Of a DNA stretch of 50,588 bases, positions 8,358 to 17,132 are shown piece by piece. The notes beneath the pieces were generated by a model. It made no database searches and was not told where the DNA came from. It saw nothing but the letters and a program-made list of their open reading frames with translations. The DNA is taken from contig CAZRDB010000012.1 in NCBI GenBank assembly GCA_964598695.1, forward strand, positions 1-50,588. Reading direction: 5' to 3'. The DNA comes from CAZRDB01 sp964598695 (GTDB taxonomy: Bacteria; Armatimonadota; Zipacnadia; UBA1398). The stretch's first letter is position 1. The number at the start of each line of letters is the position of its first letter. The translations under genes and the position numbers were made by a program.

Positions 8358-9283
8358 ATACGCTCGATCGCGCCGCCCAGGAGCGGGGCGAGGGTGACGA
8401 CCTCGATCTTCGATGCGGCGTCCTCGGGCAGCGGGATCGAGTCGGAGACCAGCAGCCGCTTGATCCCGGAGTCGGCCACGCGCTGGCCGGCATCGCCGCA
8501 GAGCACGGGGTGCGTCACGCAGGCGTAGACCTCGGCCGCGCCCTGCGCGAGGAGCGAGTCGGCCGCATTGGCGAGCGTCGAGCCCCCGAGGATCATGTCA
8601 TCGAGGATCAGGGCCTTGCGGTCCTTGATGTTGCCGACGACCTCGAGGCCGAGGCCGACGGCCTCGTCGGGCTGCTCGTCGGGGTGGCGCTTGAAGACAA
8701 CGGCCACATCGCAGCCGATGCGGGCCGCGAGATCCATGGCGCGGACCACGCCGCCCGAGTCGGGCGAGACGACGACGGCCTTCTCGGCCAGACCGCGCTC
8801 GAGCAGGGCCTCGGCCATGACCGGCTGAGCCGGCAGGTGGTCGACGGGGATCTTGAAGAAGCCCTGGATCGCGCCCTGGTGGAGGTCGACGGTGAGAACG
8901 CGGTCGGCGCCCGCGCAGGTGATCATGTCTGCGACGAGACGGGCCGAGATGGGCTCGCGGCCGCGGAACTTCTGCTCCTGCTTGGCGTACGGGAAGTACG
9001 GAATGACTGCGGTGACCTGCCGCACGGAGGCGCGTCGGGCCGCGTCGAGCATCAGCAGCAGCTCCATGAGCTGGCCGTTCACGTCGCGGTCGAAGACCTG
9101 CACGATGAACGCGTCGGAGCCGCGAACGTTCTCGCGGAGCTGAACGCGGACTTCCCCGTTCTTCCAGCGGGAGACCAACGCGTCGCTGACCTCGCGGCCG
9201 ATGTGCTTCCCGATCTTCTGGGCGAGCGGAACCGCTCTGCTCCCGGCGAAGATGTGGAATCCCGACAACGGCTTGGTGCCCAC
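8306..9283 (-). CDS. prs: Ribose-phosphate pyrophosphokinase (PRPP synthase)
   Basis: This 325-residue cytoplasmic enzyme transfers pyrophosphate from ATP to ribose 5-phosphate, making PRPP for nucleotide, histidine and tryptophan synthesis. Signatures include FAGSRAVPLA near the N-terminus, RENVRGSDAFIVQ, PYFPYAKQEQKFRGREPISA (catalytic flexible loop), TVDLHQGAIQGFF (metal and ATP site), VVSPDSGGVVRA and the PRPP loop LILDDMILGGST. The usual DDxxxTGGT signature reads DDMILGGST here, a small variation. I choose the GTG at 9283 because of a GAGGGAG ribosome-binding site and because the residues before it are not conserved. It shares a carbon source with rpe through ribose 5-phosphate. Confidence 0.95.
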   Translation of the reverse strand: MGTKPLSGFHIFAGSRAVPLAQKIGKHIGREVSDALVSRWKNGEVRVQLRENVRGSDAFIVQVFDRDVNGQLMELLLMLDAARRASVRQVTAVIPYFPYAKQEQKFRGREPISARLVADMITCAGADRVLTVDLHQGAIQGFFKIPVDHLPAQPVMAEALLERGLAEKAVVVSPDSGGVVRAMDLAARIGCDVAVVFKRHPDEQPDEAVGLGLEVVGNIKDRKALILDDMILGGSTLANAADSLLAQGAAEVYACVTHPVLCGDAGQRVADSGIKRLLVSDSIPLPEDAASKIEVVTLAPLLGGAIERIHSNSSVSLLISDTDEA

Positions 9284-9362
9284 GCTCGACTCCCTCTTTC
9301 CTGCGCCTCGGGCCGCCCTCTCGGCAGCGCCCGCGCGCTCACTACCCCAGTGGGGCGCCCGC

Positions 9363-9392
9363 ATTCTACGGCAAGGGGCCGCGGAACGGGAA
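9363..9392 (-). promoter_or_regulatory. Promoter for prs
   Basis: On the minus strand, TAGAAT (9363-9368) is preceded at 18 bp by TTCCCG (9387-9392, weak). Transcription would start near 9356, about 73 nt before the GTG start of prs. The -10 is good and the -35 poor. Confidence 0.4.
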
Positions 9393-9399
9393 GGCGCGG

Positions 9400-9428
9400 T
9401 TGCCGGGCTCCCCGCCCTGGCGTAGAGT
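9400..9428 (+). promoter_or_regulatory. Promoter for the small Cys-tailed protein and methyltransferase
   Basis: TTGCCG at 9400-9405 and TAGAGT at 9423-9428 are separated by exactly 17 bp. Transcription would start near 9435, about 29 nt before the ATG at 9464. Confidence 0.5.
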
Positions 9429-9463
9429 CAGGCAGGGGGGAGGCCGCGAGGAGATGATCCGCC

Positions 9464-9697
9464 ATGCCGCTCTCCTACAGCACAATCCTTCGCATCGAGG
9501 AGTTCCTCGGCGACTACGCGCTCACCCCCGAGGACGAGGCCGACCCCGACGCCGCCGTCGAGCGTCTGTGGGCCACGGGCGGCGACCCCGCGGCCCGGCC
9601 CTTCACGCGCGAGGATCTGCGCGCCTACATCGCCTACGAACCGAGCGGCGACTGCGACTGCAGCTCGTGTGCCTCGAAGGGCCTCTGCTGCGGCTAG
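9464..9697 (+). CDS. Small acidic protein with a Cys-rich C-terminal tail, unknown function
   Basis: This 77-residue protein belongs to no family I know. The N-terminal half is predicted helical (a segment around TILRIEEFLGDYAL), followed by an Asp/Glu/Ala-rich stretch. The last 16 residues carry five Cys in the pattern CxCxxCxxxxxCCG, ending directly at the stop codon. Such a tail could bind a metal or form disulfides; both are inference. A promoter-like sequence lies just upstream at 9400-9428, and GGAG lies upstream of the ATG. The codon use matches neighbouring genes, which supports it being real. The methyltransferase follows after about 34 bases. Confidence 0.55.
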   Translation: MPLSYSTILRIEEFLGDYALTPEDEADPDAAVERLWATGGDPAARPFTREDLRAYIAYEPSGDCDCSSCASKGLCCG

Positions 9698-9731
9698 GCG
9701 GCAGGGGCGGGCTCGATCCGCGCGCGAGGGG

Positions 9732-10558
9732 ATGCGGCTGCACATGGCGTGGTACGAGGAGTTCTTCGGCGAGCGCTACCTGGCCGAGTACGCGGGCCTC
9801 ATCACGGCCGAGCGCACCGCCCTGGAGGTCGAGGCCGCCGTGGCCCTGCTCGGCCTCCCGCCGGGCGCGCGGATCCTCGACCTGTGCTGCGGCCATGGGC
9901 GGCACGCCGTCGAACTGGCCGCCCGCGGGTACCGAGTCTGCGGCCAGGACCTGTGCCCACTGTTCCTCGAGCGCGCCTACATGGGGCACGGGTACCCGGG
10001 GTAACCGAATACCACCTGGGGGGCCAAATGCGGGCCAACCACNNNNNNNNNNCGGCACGGGAGCGCGGCGTCTCGCTCTCGCTCCTGCGGGGCGACATGC
10101 GGGCGATCCTCCACGAGCCGCCCTTCGATGCGGTGGTGAACCTATTCACCGCATTCGGCTACTTCGAGGACGACCGGGAGAACCAGAAGGTACTGTGCGA
10201 GATCGCGCGCGTGCTGCGACCGGGCGGCCGGTTCCTGCTCGATGTCGTCAACCGCGATGGGATCATGGCGAGCTTCCTCGCCCGCGATTGGACCCGGCTT
10301 CCCGACGGGACCGAGATCACGATGGAGCGTCGATTCGACGCCATCGCCGGCGTGAACCGCGAGATTCGCACCTACCACCGCCCGGACGGTCGCACGGAGC
10401 AGGGCGAGACGGCCGTGCGCCTGTACACGCCGACCGAGCTGTGCCGGATGGCCCGGGAGGTGGGCCTCGAGCCCCTCTCGGTGGCGGGCGGGCTCGACGG
10501 CCGTCCGCTGGAGCCGCGTTCCACGCGGATCGCGCTCCTGGCCGAGCGTCCCGCGTGA
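9732..10558 (+). CDS. Class I SAM-dependent methyltransferase, disrupted at an assembly gap
   Basis: The N-terminal part has an MAWYEEFFGE start and motif I, ILDLCCGHGRHAVELA, which binds S-adenosylmethionine. After the gap the protein continues with LLRGDMRAILHEPPFDAVVNLF (motifs II/III) and VLRPGGRFLLDVVNRDG (motif post-III). The two parts are in different frames. The first frame ends in a TAA at 10002-10004, 38 bases before the Ns. The sequence from about 9979 to 10042 does not continue the family pattern, so it looks like a poor contig end. The gene is probably intact in the organism. The substrate is unknown. The start could be 9732 or 9744. Confidence 0.75.
10043..10052. other. Assembly gap (10 Ns) inside the methyltransferase gene
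   Basis: A placeholder N run. The 60 or so bases before it carry an in-frame stop and do not match the expected methyltransferase sequence. Confidence 0.95.
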
Positions 10559-10573
10559 GCGGGTGCGGAGCGT

Positions 10574-10602
10574 TTGACACGCCCACGGCCCCCGGCTAGA
10601 CT
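10574..10602 (+). promoter_or_regulatory. Strong promoter for rpmF and the fatty-acid cluster
   Basis: A perfect TTGACA (10574-10579), 17-bp spacer and TAGACT (10597-10602). Transcription would start near 10609, leaving a leader of about 177 nt before rpmF. I see no further gene in 10559-10785. Confidence 0.75.
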
Positions 10603-10785
10603 GACGAGGTTTCGTGCGCGGGCAGCCCCGACGGCCCCCGGCCCCGGAGCGCGGTACGGCGAGTGCGCCGGACGCCGGGACAGCCGCTCGGATGGCCGCG
10701 CATCCGTGGTCTTCCGTTCATCCGCACGGTAGACCCCTGTACTCCGCGGCACAGCCCGCAATCAGTCGACTTGAGGTGAGTTCCG

Positions 10786-10967
10786 ATGGCACTGCCGAAG
10801 CGCAGACACTCGAAGGCCCGTTCGGCCAAGCGCCGGGCCAACTGGAAGCTCGAGCAGCCGAACCTGAGCCCCTGCCCGAGCTGCGGCCAGCCCCGCCTGT
10901 CCCACGTCGCCTGCAAGGAATGCGGCATGTACAACGNNNNNNNNNNAAGAAGAAGAAGCCCGCCTAG
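10786..10967 (+). CDS. rpmF: 50S ribosomal protein L32 (with assembly gap)
   Basis: This is a small basic protein of the large ribosomal subunit. The N-terminus MALPKRRHSKARSAKRR is typical of L32. The zinc-binding pairs CPSCG and CKECG are both present, so this is the zinc-binding (C+) form. After GMYN a 10-N run interrupts the gene, and the tail resumes as KKKKPA followed by TAG at 10965-10967. One base of a Gly codon precedes the gap, so the true gap must leave remainder 2 when divided by 3. The order rpmF-plsX-fab is widely conserved; the usual upstream DUF177/YceD gene is absent here. Confidence 0.92.
10937..10946. other. Assembly gap (10 Ns) inside rpmF
   Basis: A placeholder N run hiding a few residues of L32, in the region that usually reads GREVV followed by a short linker. 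Confidence 0.95.
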
Positions 10968-11000
10968 CTAGACTGGTCCCGACGCGGATAGGATGCGTTC

Positions 11001-11999
11001 ATGCGGATTGCCGTCGATGCGATGGGCGGAGACAACGCCCCCGGGCCGCTGGTTGCCGGCGCGGTCAACGCTCTGCGGGAGACCGACGTCGAGGTTGTCC
11101 TGGTCGGGGACGAAGAGCAGATCCGCGCCTGCCTGCCCCCCGAGTTCACGGGGCTGGGCGACCGGCTGACCATCGAGCACACGGCCGACGTGATCCGGAT
11201 GGACGAGCCGGGCACTCAGGCGCTCCGTCGCCCGGACGCCTCGGTCTGCCGGGCCGCTCGGATGGTCGCGGACGGCGCGGCCGATGCCGTCGTCACGATG
11301 GGCAATACCGCCGCCGCCACGGTGGCGGGGGTCAAGTACGTGGAGTGCATCGAGGGCGTGAAGCGGCCCGCGATCGGCCTCTGCCTCCCCAACGTCACCG
11401 ATCGGCCCTTCATCCTGGTCGACGCCGGCGCCACCTCGGACTGCACGCCGGAGATCCTGCTGCAGTTCGGCGTGATGGGCGCCACGTACATGCGCGATAT
11501 CGTCGAGGTCGATGCGCCGCGCGTGGGTCTGCTCTCGATCGGCGAGGAACCGGGCAAGGGCAACGAGCTGGTGAAGGCCGCCTTCAAGAAGCTCCAGGAG
11601 TCCGACCTGAGCTTCATCGGCAACGTCGAGCCGTGCCAGCTCACCCGCGGCGAGGCCGACGTGGCGGTGGCCGACGGGTTCACCGGCAACATCCTGCTCA
11701 AGACGATCGAGGCGTTTGTCGAACTCTCGCGGCACATGTTCCGCGATGAGTTCCAGCGGGACGCCTACAGCAAGCTCGCGGCGCTGGTCGCACGCCCCGT
11801 CTTCTACCGCGTGTTCCACCGGCAGAACTACGACCGGTGGGGCGGAGCGGTCGTGCTCGGCGTCAAGGGCGTCTTCGTGATCGGTCACGGCAAGTCGAAC
11901 GCCGTCGCCGTCACGAACGCCATTCGGGTCGCTCGCGACGCGGTGCAGAGCGGGGTCGTCCGGCACATCCAAGAGACCATGTCGAAGCTCGCCGGCTGA
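11001..11999 (+). CDS. plsX: Phosphate acyltransferase PlsX
   Basis: This 332-residue peripheral membrane enzyme converts acyl-ACP and phosphate to acyl-phosphate, the acyl donor for PlsY in phosphatidic acid synthesis. Signatures: the N-terminal RIAVDAMGGDNAP, MGNTAA, FILVDAGA, GLLSIGEEPGKGNELVK and VADGFTGNILLKTIE. The length is normal. The ATG at 11001 is 33 bases after rpmF. A TAGACT at 10969-10974 could be an internal -10, but its -35 position falls in the assembly gap. It leads the fab cluster, which links acyl-chain supply to membrane lipid synthesis. Confidence 0.96.
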   Translation: MRIAVDAMGGDNAPGPLVAGAVNALRETDVEVVLVGDEEQIRACLPPEFTGLGDRLTIEHTADVIRMDEPGTQALRRPDASVCRAARMVADGAADAVVTMGNTAAATVAGVKYVECIEGVKRPAIGLCLPNVTDRPFILVDAGATSDCTPEILLQFGVMGATYMRDIVEVDAPRVGLLSIGEEPGKGNELVKAAFKKLQESDLSFIGNVEPCQLTRGEADVAVADGFTGNILLKTIEAFVELSRHMFRDEFQRDAYSKLAALVARPVFYRVFHRQNYDRWGGAVVLGVKGVFVIGHGKSNAVAVTNAIRVARDAVQSGVVRHIQETMSKLAG

Positions 12000-12088
12000 C
12001 CGCCGCCCCCCCCTGCCCGCAGTCGCCCGCAACCGCCGTTCGGGCGGCTGCATTGCCAGCGCCGCATCGGCGCGGAGGGAGCCAGTGG

Positions 12089-13081
12089 ATGTCTGTCGGC
12101 TGCGCGAAGATCATCGGGCTCGGGATGGCCGTGCCCGAGCGGGTCCTCACGAACGACGAACTCTCGCGGATGGTCGATACCAGCGACGAGTGGATCACCC
12201 AGCGCACGGGGATCCGTGAGCGCAGGATCGCGGCGCCGGAACAACCGACCTCCGAGCTCGCCCTCGAAGCGGCCCACAAGGCCCTGGCCGAGGCCGGGCT
12301 GGAGCCGAGCGAGATCGACGCGATCATCTGCTGCACGATCACCGGCGACTACCCCTGGCCCGCAACCGCCTGCACCCTCCAGCACAAGCTCGGCGCGAAC
12401 GCCCTCGCGTTCGACCTCTCAGCCGGCTGCACCGGCTGGGTGTACGGCCTGGTCGTCGCCGATGGGCTCATCCGGGCCGGCGGCGTGCGCAACGTGCTGG
12501 TGATTGGCGCCGAGGAGCTGAGCAAGATCACCGACTGGAGCGACCGGAGCACCTGCGTTCTCTTCGGCGACGGCGCCGGCGCGGCGGTGCTCACGGCCGG
12601 CGAGGCGTCGGAGGGCGGGATCATCGCCTGGGATCTGGGCGCCAACGGGGAGGATCCGTCGATCCTGTGGCGTCAGGCGGGCGGCTCCCGCTTCCCCATC
12701 GACGCCGAGCGGCTCGCGGCGGGTGAGAACTTCATCCGCACCCGGGGCAATGAGGTCTACCAGTTCGCGACCCGGATCCTCGCCCAGACCTGTGACCGGA
12801 CGCTCGCCAAGGCCGGCGTGACGGCCGACGAGGTGGCCCTGCTGGTCCCGCACCAGGCGAACGAGCGCATCACCGAGTCGGCGGCCCGCCGCTTCTCGAT
12901 GCCCAAGGAGCGCGTCGTCTCCAACATCGCGCGCTACGGCAACACCTCGGCGGCCTCGGTGCCCATCGCGCTCCGCGAGGCGGTCGACGAGGGGCGGCTC
13001 AAGAAGGGCGAGCTGGTCCTCGTGGTCGCCTTCGGCGCGGGGCTCACCTGGGGCTCGGCCCTCATCCGCTGGGCCATCTAG
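12089..13081 (+). CDS. fabH: 3-oxoacyl-ACP synthase III (FabH)
   Basis: This 330-residue cytoplasmic enzyme starts type II fatty-acid synthesis by condensing acetyl-CoA or a branched acyl-CoA with malonyl-ACP. The catalytic triad is visible: Cys114 (SAGCTGW), His255 (VPHQANERI) and Asn285 (RYGNTSAAS). Other signatures are TSDEWITQRTGIRERRI near residue 31 and the C-terminal GAGLTWGSALIRW. The ATG at 12089 follows GGAGGGA (12074-12080) with 8 nt spacing. It is 89 bases after plsX and 5 bases before fabD. Its substrate range (straight or branched primers) cannot be read from the sequence alone. Confidence 0.96.
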   Translation: MSVGCAKIIGLGMAVPERVLTNDELSRMVDTSDEWITQRTGIRERRIAAPEQPTSELALEAAHKALAEAGLEPSEIDAIICCTITGDYPWPATACTLQHKLGANALAFDLSAGCTGWVYGLVVADGLIRAGGVRNVLVIGAEELSKITDWSDRSTCVLFGDGAGAAVLTAGEASEGGIIAWDLGANGEDPSILWRQAGGSRFPIDAERLAAGENFIRTRGNEVYQFATRILAQTCDRTLAKAGVTADEVALLVPHQANERITESAARRFSMPKERVVSNIARYGNTSAASVPIALREAVDEGRLKKGELVLVVAFGAGLTWGSALIRWAI

Positions 13082-13086
13082 CTGCC

Positions 13087-14028
13087 ATGACGCTCGCGTA
13101 TGCGTTCCCCGGGCAAGGGGCGCAGAAGCCCGGGATGGGCGTCTCGATCTCCGAGGCCTTCCCCGAGAGTCGCGCCGTGTTCGAGGAGGCCGGGGATGTG
13201 CTCTCCTTCGACCTCGCCCGTCTCTGCGCCGAGGGGCCGGCCGACAAGCTGACCCAGACCGATGTCGCGCAGCCCGCGATCCTCACCAACAGCATCGCCG
13301 TGCTCCGCGCGCTCGAGGCGCGCGGGCTGCCGCAGCCCTCGGTGACCCTCGGCCACTCGTTGGGCGAGTTCAGCGCGCTGGTCGCGGCGGGCGCCCTGCG
13401 CTTCGCGGACGCGCTCCGGCTCGTCCGCCGGCGCGGGCTGCTCATGCGCGAAGCCGGGCGCGACGTCGGCGGGGCGATGGCCGCGGTGCTCGGCTCCGAT
13501 GCCGAGACGATCGAACGGGTGCTCGCCGAGACCGCGCGGGGCCGCGTGCTGGTGGCCGCGAACTTCAACGCGCCGGACCAAGTCGTGATCTCGGGGGAGC
13601 AGGGCGCGGTGCAGGATGCCGCAGAGGCCCTGAAGGCCGCCGGCGCCCGCCGCGTGATCCCCCTCGAGGTAAGCGGCGCCTTCCACTCGCCGCTGATGGC
13701 GCCGGCAGCCGAGCGGTTCGCCGAGGAACTCGACGCGGCGCCGTTGTGCGATGCCCGGGTGCCCGTGATCGCCAACGTCGACGCCCGGCCGGCAACCGAG
13801 GCCGGGGCGATCCGCGAGAACCTGAAGCGCCAGATCGTCTCGGGCGTCCGCTGGAGCGAGTCGGTGGCCCGGCTCGGCGGCATGGGCTGCACGATGCTGG
13901 TCGAGATCGGCGCGCAGAACATCCTGTGCGGCATGGTGCGCAAGATCGACAAGGAGCTTCCGTGCAGCGCGGCGTTCGACGCCGAGAGCGTTGGCGCGTG
14001 CCTGGAAGCGATGGGAGGAAGCCAATGA
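13087..14028 (+). CDS. fabD: Malonyl-CoA:ACP transacylase (FabD)
   Basis: This 313-residue cytoplasmic enzyme transfers malonyl groups from CoA to ACP for chain elongation. It shows the N-terminal AYAFPGQGAQKPGMG motif, the nucleophile Ser91 in GHSLGE and the catalytic His200 in GAFHSPLM. The length is typical. Its stop overlaps the start of the next gene in an ATGA, which suggests translational coupling to the FabG-like pseudoenzyme and then FabG. Confidence 0.96.
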   Translation: MTLAYAFPGQGAQKPGMGVSISEAFPESRAVFEEAGDVLSFDLARLCAEGPADKLTQTDVAQPAILTNSIAVLRALEARGLPQPSVTLGHSLGEFSALVAAGALRFADALRLVRRRGLLMREAGRDVGGAMAAVLGSDAETIERVLAETARGRVLVAANFNAPDQVVISGEQGAVQDAAEALKAAGARRVIPLEVSGAFHSPLMAPAAERFAEELDAAPLCDARVPVIANVDARPATEAGAIRENLKRQIVSGVRWSESVARLGGMGCTMLVEIGAQNILCGMVRKIDKELPCSAAFDAESVGACLEAMGGSQ

Positions 14029-14633
14029 GCGAAGAGAAGGGTGGCCGCGTTCTGCTGGCCGGCGACGGCGCGTACGCCACGGCGATCGCGTCCCGGCTCT
14101 CGGCCGACGGCTACACGGTGGAGACCTTCGCCGCCGCGGTCCCGGCCGAGGAGCTGGAGGCGGCGGGGAAGGCCGGCGCCGACCCCTATGCGCTGGTGAT
14201 CGTGGCTCCCGAGGGCTACCCCGGGACCACGGAGGGCTGGGGCGCGGCGTGGTGCGCGGCGATTGCCGACGTACTGCGGCACGCGTTCGCTCAGACCAAG
14301 GCGCTCGCCCGTCAGATCATGAAGGCCCGCCGGGGACGGATCGTCTACGTGGTCGGCGCGTGTGGGCTGAGCGGCGCCGGCGACGAGACCGGCTGGGCGG
14401 TCGCCTCGGGTGGCATCGCCGGCATGGCGCGCTCCGTCGCCCGGGAGCTGGCGGGGCGCTCGGTAACAGTGAACACGGTCGCCTACGGCGCGGCCGGCGA
14501 CGCGGAGGCCCCCCTCGGACGTCCCACCACCGTGGAGGAGGTCGCCGCCGCCTGCGCCTACCTTCTCTCCGCGGAGGCGGGGGCGATCACGGGACAGGTC
14601 CTGACGCTCGACGGAGGACGGGTGATGCGCTGA
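14025..14633 (+). CDS. FabG-like short-chain dehydrogenase fold lacking all catalytic residues (probable pseudoenzyme)
   Basis: This 202-residue protein aligns with the neighbouring FabG across the Rossmann fold. The shared parts are a GRIVYVVGACGLSG strand, a helix around GGIAGMARSVARELAGR, SVTVNTVAYG and the C-terminal ITGQVLTLDGG. The SDR active site is gone: Ser becomes Gly111, Tyr becomes Trp124 and Lys becomes Ser128. The cofactor loop TGxxxGxG reads AGDGAYAT, and the NNAG motif is missing. It is about 45 residues shorter than FabG. The frame is intact with normal codon use, so it is not decaying. It overlaps fabD (ATGA) and fabG (TGATG). A structural partner of FabG in a mixed tetramer is a reasonable guess; its real function is unknown. 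Confidence 0.85.
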   Translation: MSEEKGGRVLLAGDGAYATAIASRLSADGYTVETFAAAVPAEELEAAGKAGADPYALVIVAPEGYPGTTEGWGAAWCAAIADVLRHAFAQTKALARQIMKARRGRIVYVVGACGLSGAGDETGWAVASGGIAGMARSVARELAGRSVTVNTVAYGAAGDAEAPLGRPTTVEEVAAACAYLLSAEAGAITGQVLTLDGGRVMR

Positions 14634-15379
14634 TGGGTCGTCTCGCAGGGAAGAGGGCGCTGATCACGGGGGCCAGCGGCGGGATCGGGGGCGCGATCGC
14701 GCGGCTGTTCGTCCGCGAGGGCGCGGCCGTGGCCTGCCACGGGGTGCCGTGGGAGACCTCGGATGCCATCGTGGCCGAACTGACCGGCGCGGGCGCGACG
14801 GCCGTGGCGGTCTGTGGCGACATCACCGATCCGGCGTCGATCGGGGCTTTCACGGCCGAGGCGGCCGAGAAGCTGGGCGGCCTCGATATCGTGATCAACA
14901 ACGCGGGCGTCACCAAGGACCAACTCGTGATCCGCATGGAGCAGCGCGAGTGGGATCTCGTGCTCAACGTCAACCTCTTCGGCGCGATCCTGGTCACCGA
15001 GGCCGCGCGGGAAGCGCTCGTCGCGAGCGGCGCGGGCCGCGTCGTGAACATCGCCTCGGTCGTGGGGCGGATGGGCAACCCGGGCCAGGCCAACTACGGC
15101 GCCTCGAAGGCCGGCCTGATCACGTTCACGAAGGTCGCGGCCCGACGCCTTGCGTCGAGCGGCGTCACGGTGAACGCGGTGGCGCCGGGGTTCATCCGCA
15201 CGCGGATGACCGAGGCGCTCCCCGCCAGCGCGGTGGAGGCGCTGACGAGCCAGATCCCGCTCGTCCGCCTGGGCGAGCCGGAGGATGTCGCGGAGACGTG
15301 CTGCTTCCTGTCGTCGGACGGCGGCGCCTATCTCACGGGGCAGGTGTTCGGCGTTGACGGCGGTATGGCGATGGCGTAG
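14633..15379 (+). CDS. fabG: 3-oxoacyl-ACP reductase (FabG)
   Basis: This 248-residue cytoplasmic SDR reduces 3-oxoacyl-ACP with NADPH in each elongation round. The cofactor loop is TGASGGIG (residues 12-19). The NNAG motif is at 89-92. The catalytic residues are Ser142, Tyr155 and Lys159 (YGASK). The C-terminal DGG motif is present. The ATG at 14633 shares bases with the stop of the FabG-like pseudoenzyme (TGATG). Its final codons also contain the -35 and -10 boxes of a promoter for acpP (15354-15382). Confidence 0.96.
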   Translation: MGRLAGKRALITGASGGIGGAIARLFVREGAAVACHGVPWETSDAIVAELTGAGATAVAVCGDITDPASIGAFTAEAAEKLGGLDIVINNAGVTKDQLVIRMEQREWDLVLNVNLFGAILVTEAAREALVASGAGRVVNIASVVGRMGNPGQANYGASKAGLITFTKVAARRLASSGVTVNAVAPGFIRTRMTEALPASAVEALTSQIPLVRLGEPEDVAETCCFLSSDGGAYLTGQVFGVDGGMAMA

Positions 15380-15382
15380 ACT
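15354..15382 (+). promoter_or_regulatory. acpP promoter embedded in the 3' end of fabG
   Basis: TTGACG at 15354-15359 and TAGACT at 15377-15382 are separated by exactly 17 bp. The -35 lies in the fabG codons for the conserved VDGG turn and the -10 includes the fabG stop codon TAG. Transcription would start near 15389, 57 nt before the acpP start. Confidence 0.65.
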
Positions 15383-15445
15383 CGCAGCTTGTGGCTGCCA
15401 GAAGGCCGCGACCTACCGGTATACGGATGAGGAGGTGCCTACGCG

Positions 15446-15682
15446 TTGGCAACGTACGACAAGGTGAGAGAGGTCGTCGTCGATCAGCTCGGCGTGAGCG
15501 AGGACGAAGTGACCCCGGACGCGAAGTTCGTGGAGGACCTTGGCGCCGATTCCTTGGACCGCGTGGAGCTGGTCATGCGGCTCGAGGAGGAGTTTGACCT
15601 CGAGATCCCCGAGGACGACGCCCAGAAGATCCAGACTGTCGCGGACGCCGTCGAGTACATCGAGAAGAAGAAGGGGAGCTAG
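15446..15682 (+). CDS. acpP: Acyl carrier protein
   Basis: This 78-residue acidic helical protein carries growing acyl chains on a phosphopantetheine arm attached to Ser36 in the GADSLDRVELVM motif. The length and acidic composition are typical. It starts at a TTG at 15446 with GGAGGT at 15431-15436, 9 nt upstream; no ATG is available in frame. It is preceded by its own promoter in the end of fabG and followed by a strong hairpin at 15781-15807. This arrangement could let it be made in excess over the enzymes around it. Confidence 0.96.
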   Translation: MATYDKVREVVVDQLGVSEDEVTPDAKFVEDLGADSLDRVELVMRLEEEFDLEIPEDDAQKIQTVADAVEYIEKKKGS

Positions 15683-15780
15683 GCCCGCGCCGGCCCCTGG
15701 AACTGACAGGCCGCGCAGCAGGCGAGCACGGTGTAACCGCCGCAGCGATCCCTGTCGGTCTGAGACGTACGAACTGCTAC

Positions 15781-15815
15781 CGCCGCGCCCAGCTCTCGGG
15801 CGCGGCGTCTCTCTA
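15781..15815 (+). terminator. Hairpin followed by a T-rich run between acpP and fabF
   Basis: CGCCGCGCCC (15781-15790) pairs perfectly with GGGCGCGGCG (15798-15807) across a 7-base loop, followed by TCTCTCTAGTT. The weak T tract suggests a partial terminator or attenuator. A 12-bp perfect palindrome, GGAGCATGCTCC, follows at 15819-15830. No gene is visible in 15683-15871. Confidence 0.6.
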
Positions 15816-15871
15816 GTTGGAGCATGCTCCTCCGACGGGAGCCCCCCCCGAACGGAAGGGAACACCCCCCG

Positions 15872-17101
<1,230 letters not shown>

Positions 17102-17132
17102 CGGGGTGCGGACCGCGCGAAGAGGCACGGAG

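Noticed and set aside
9985..10005. GGTACCCGGGG, an 11-base match to a common cloning polylinker, near the second gap
   Set aside because: The match does not extend on either side, so it is probably chance in G+C-rich sequence. It is only mentioned because the surrounding stretch looks wrong.
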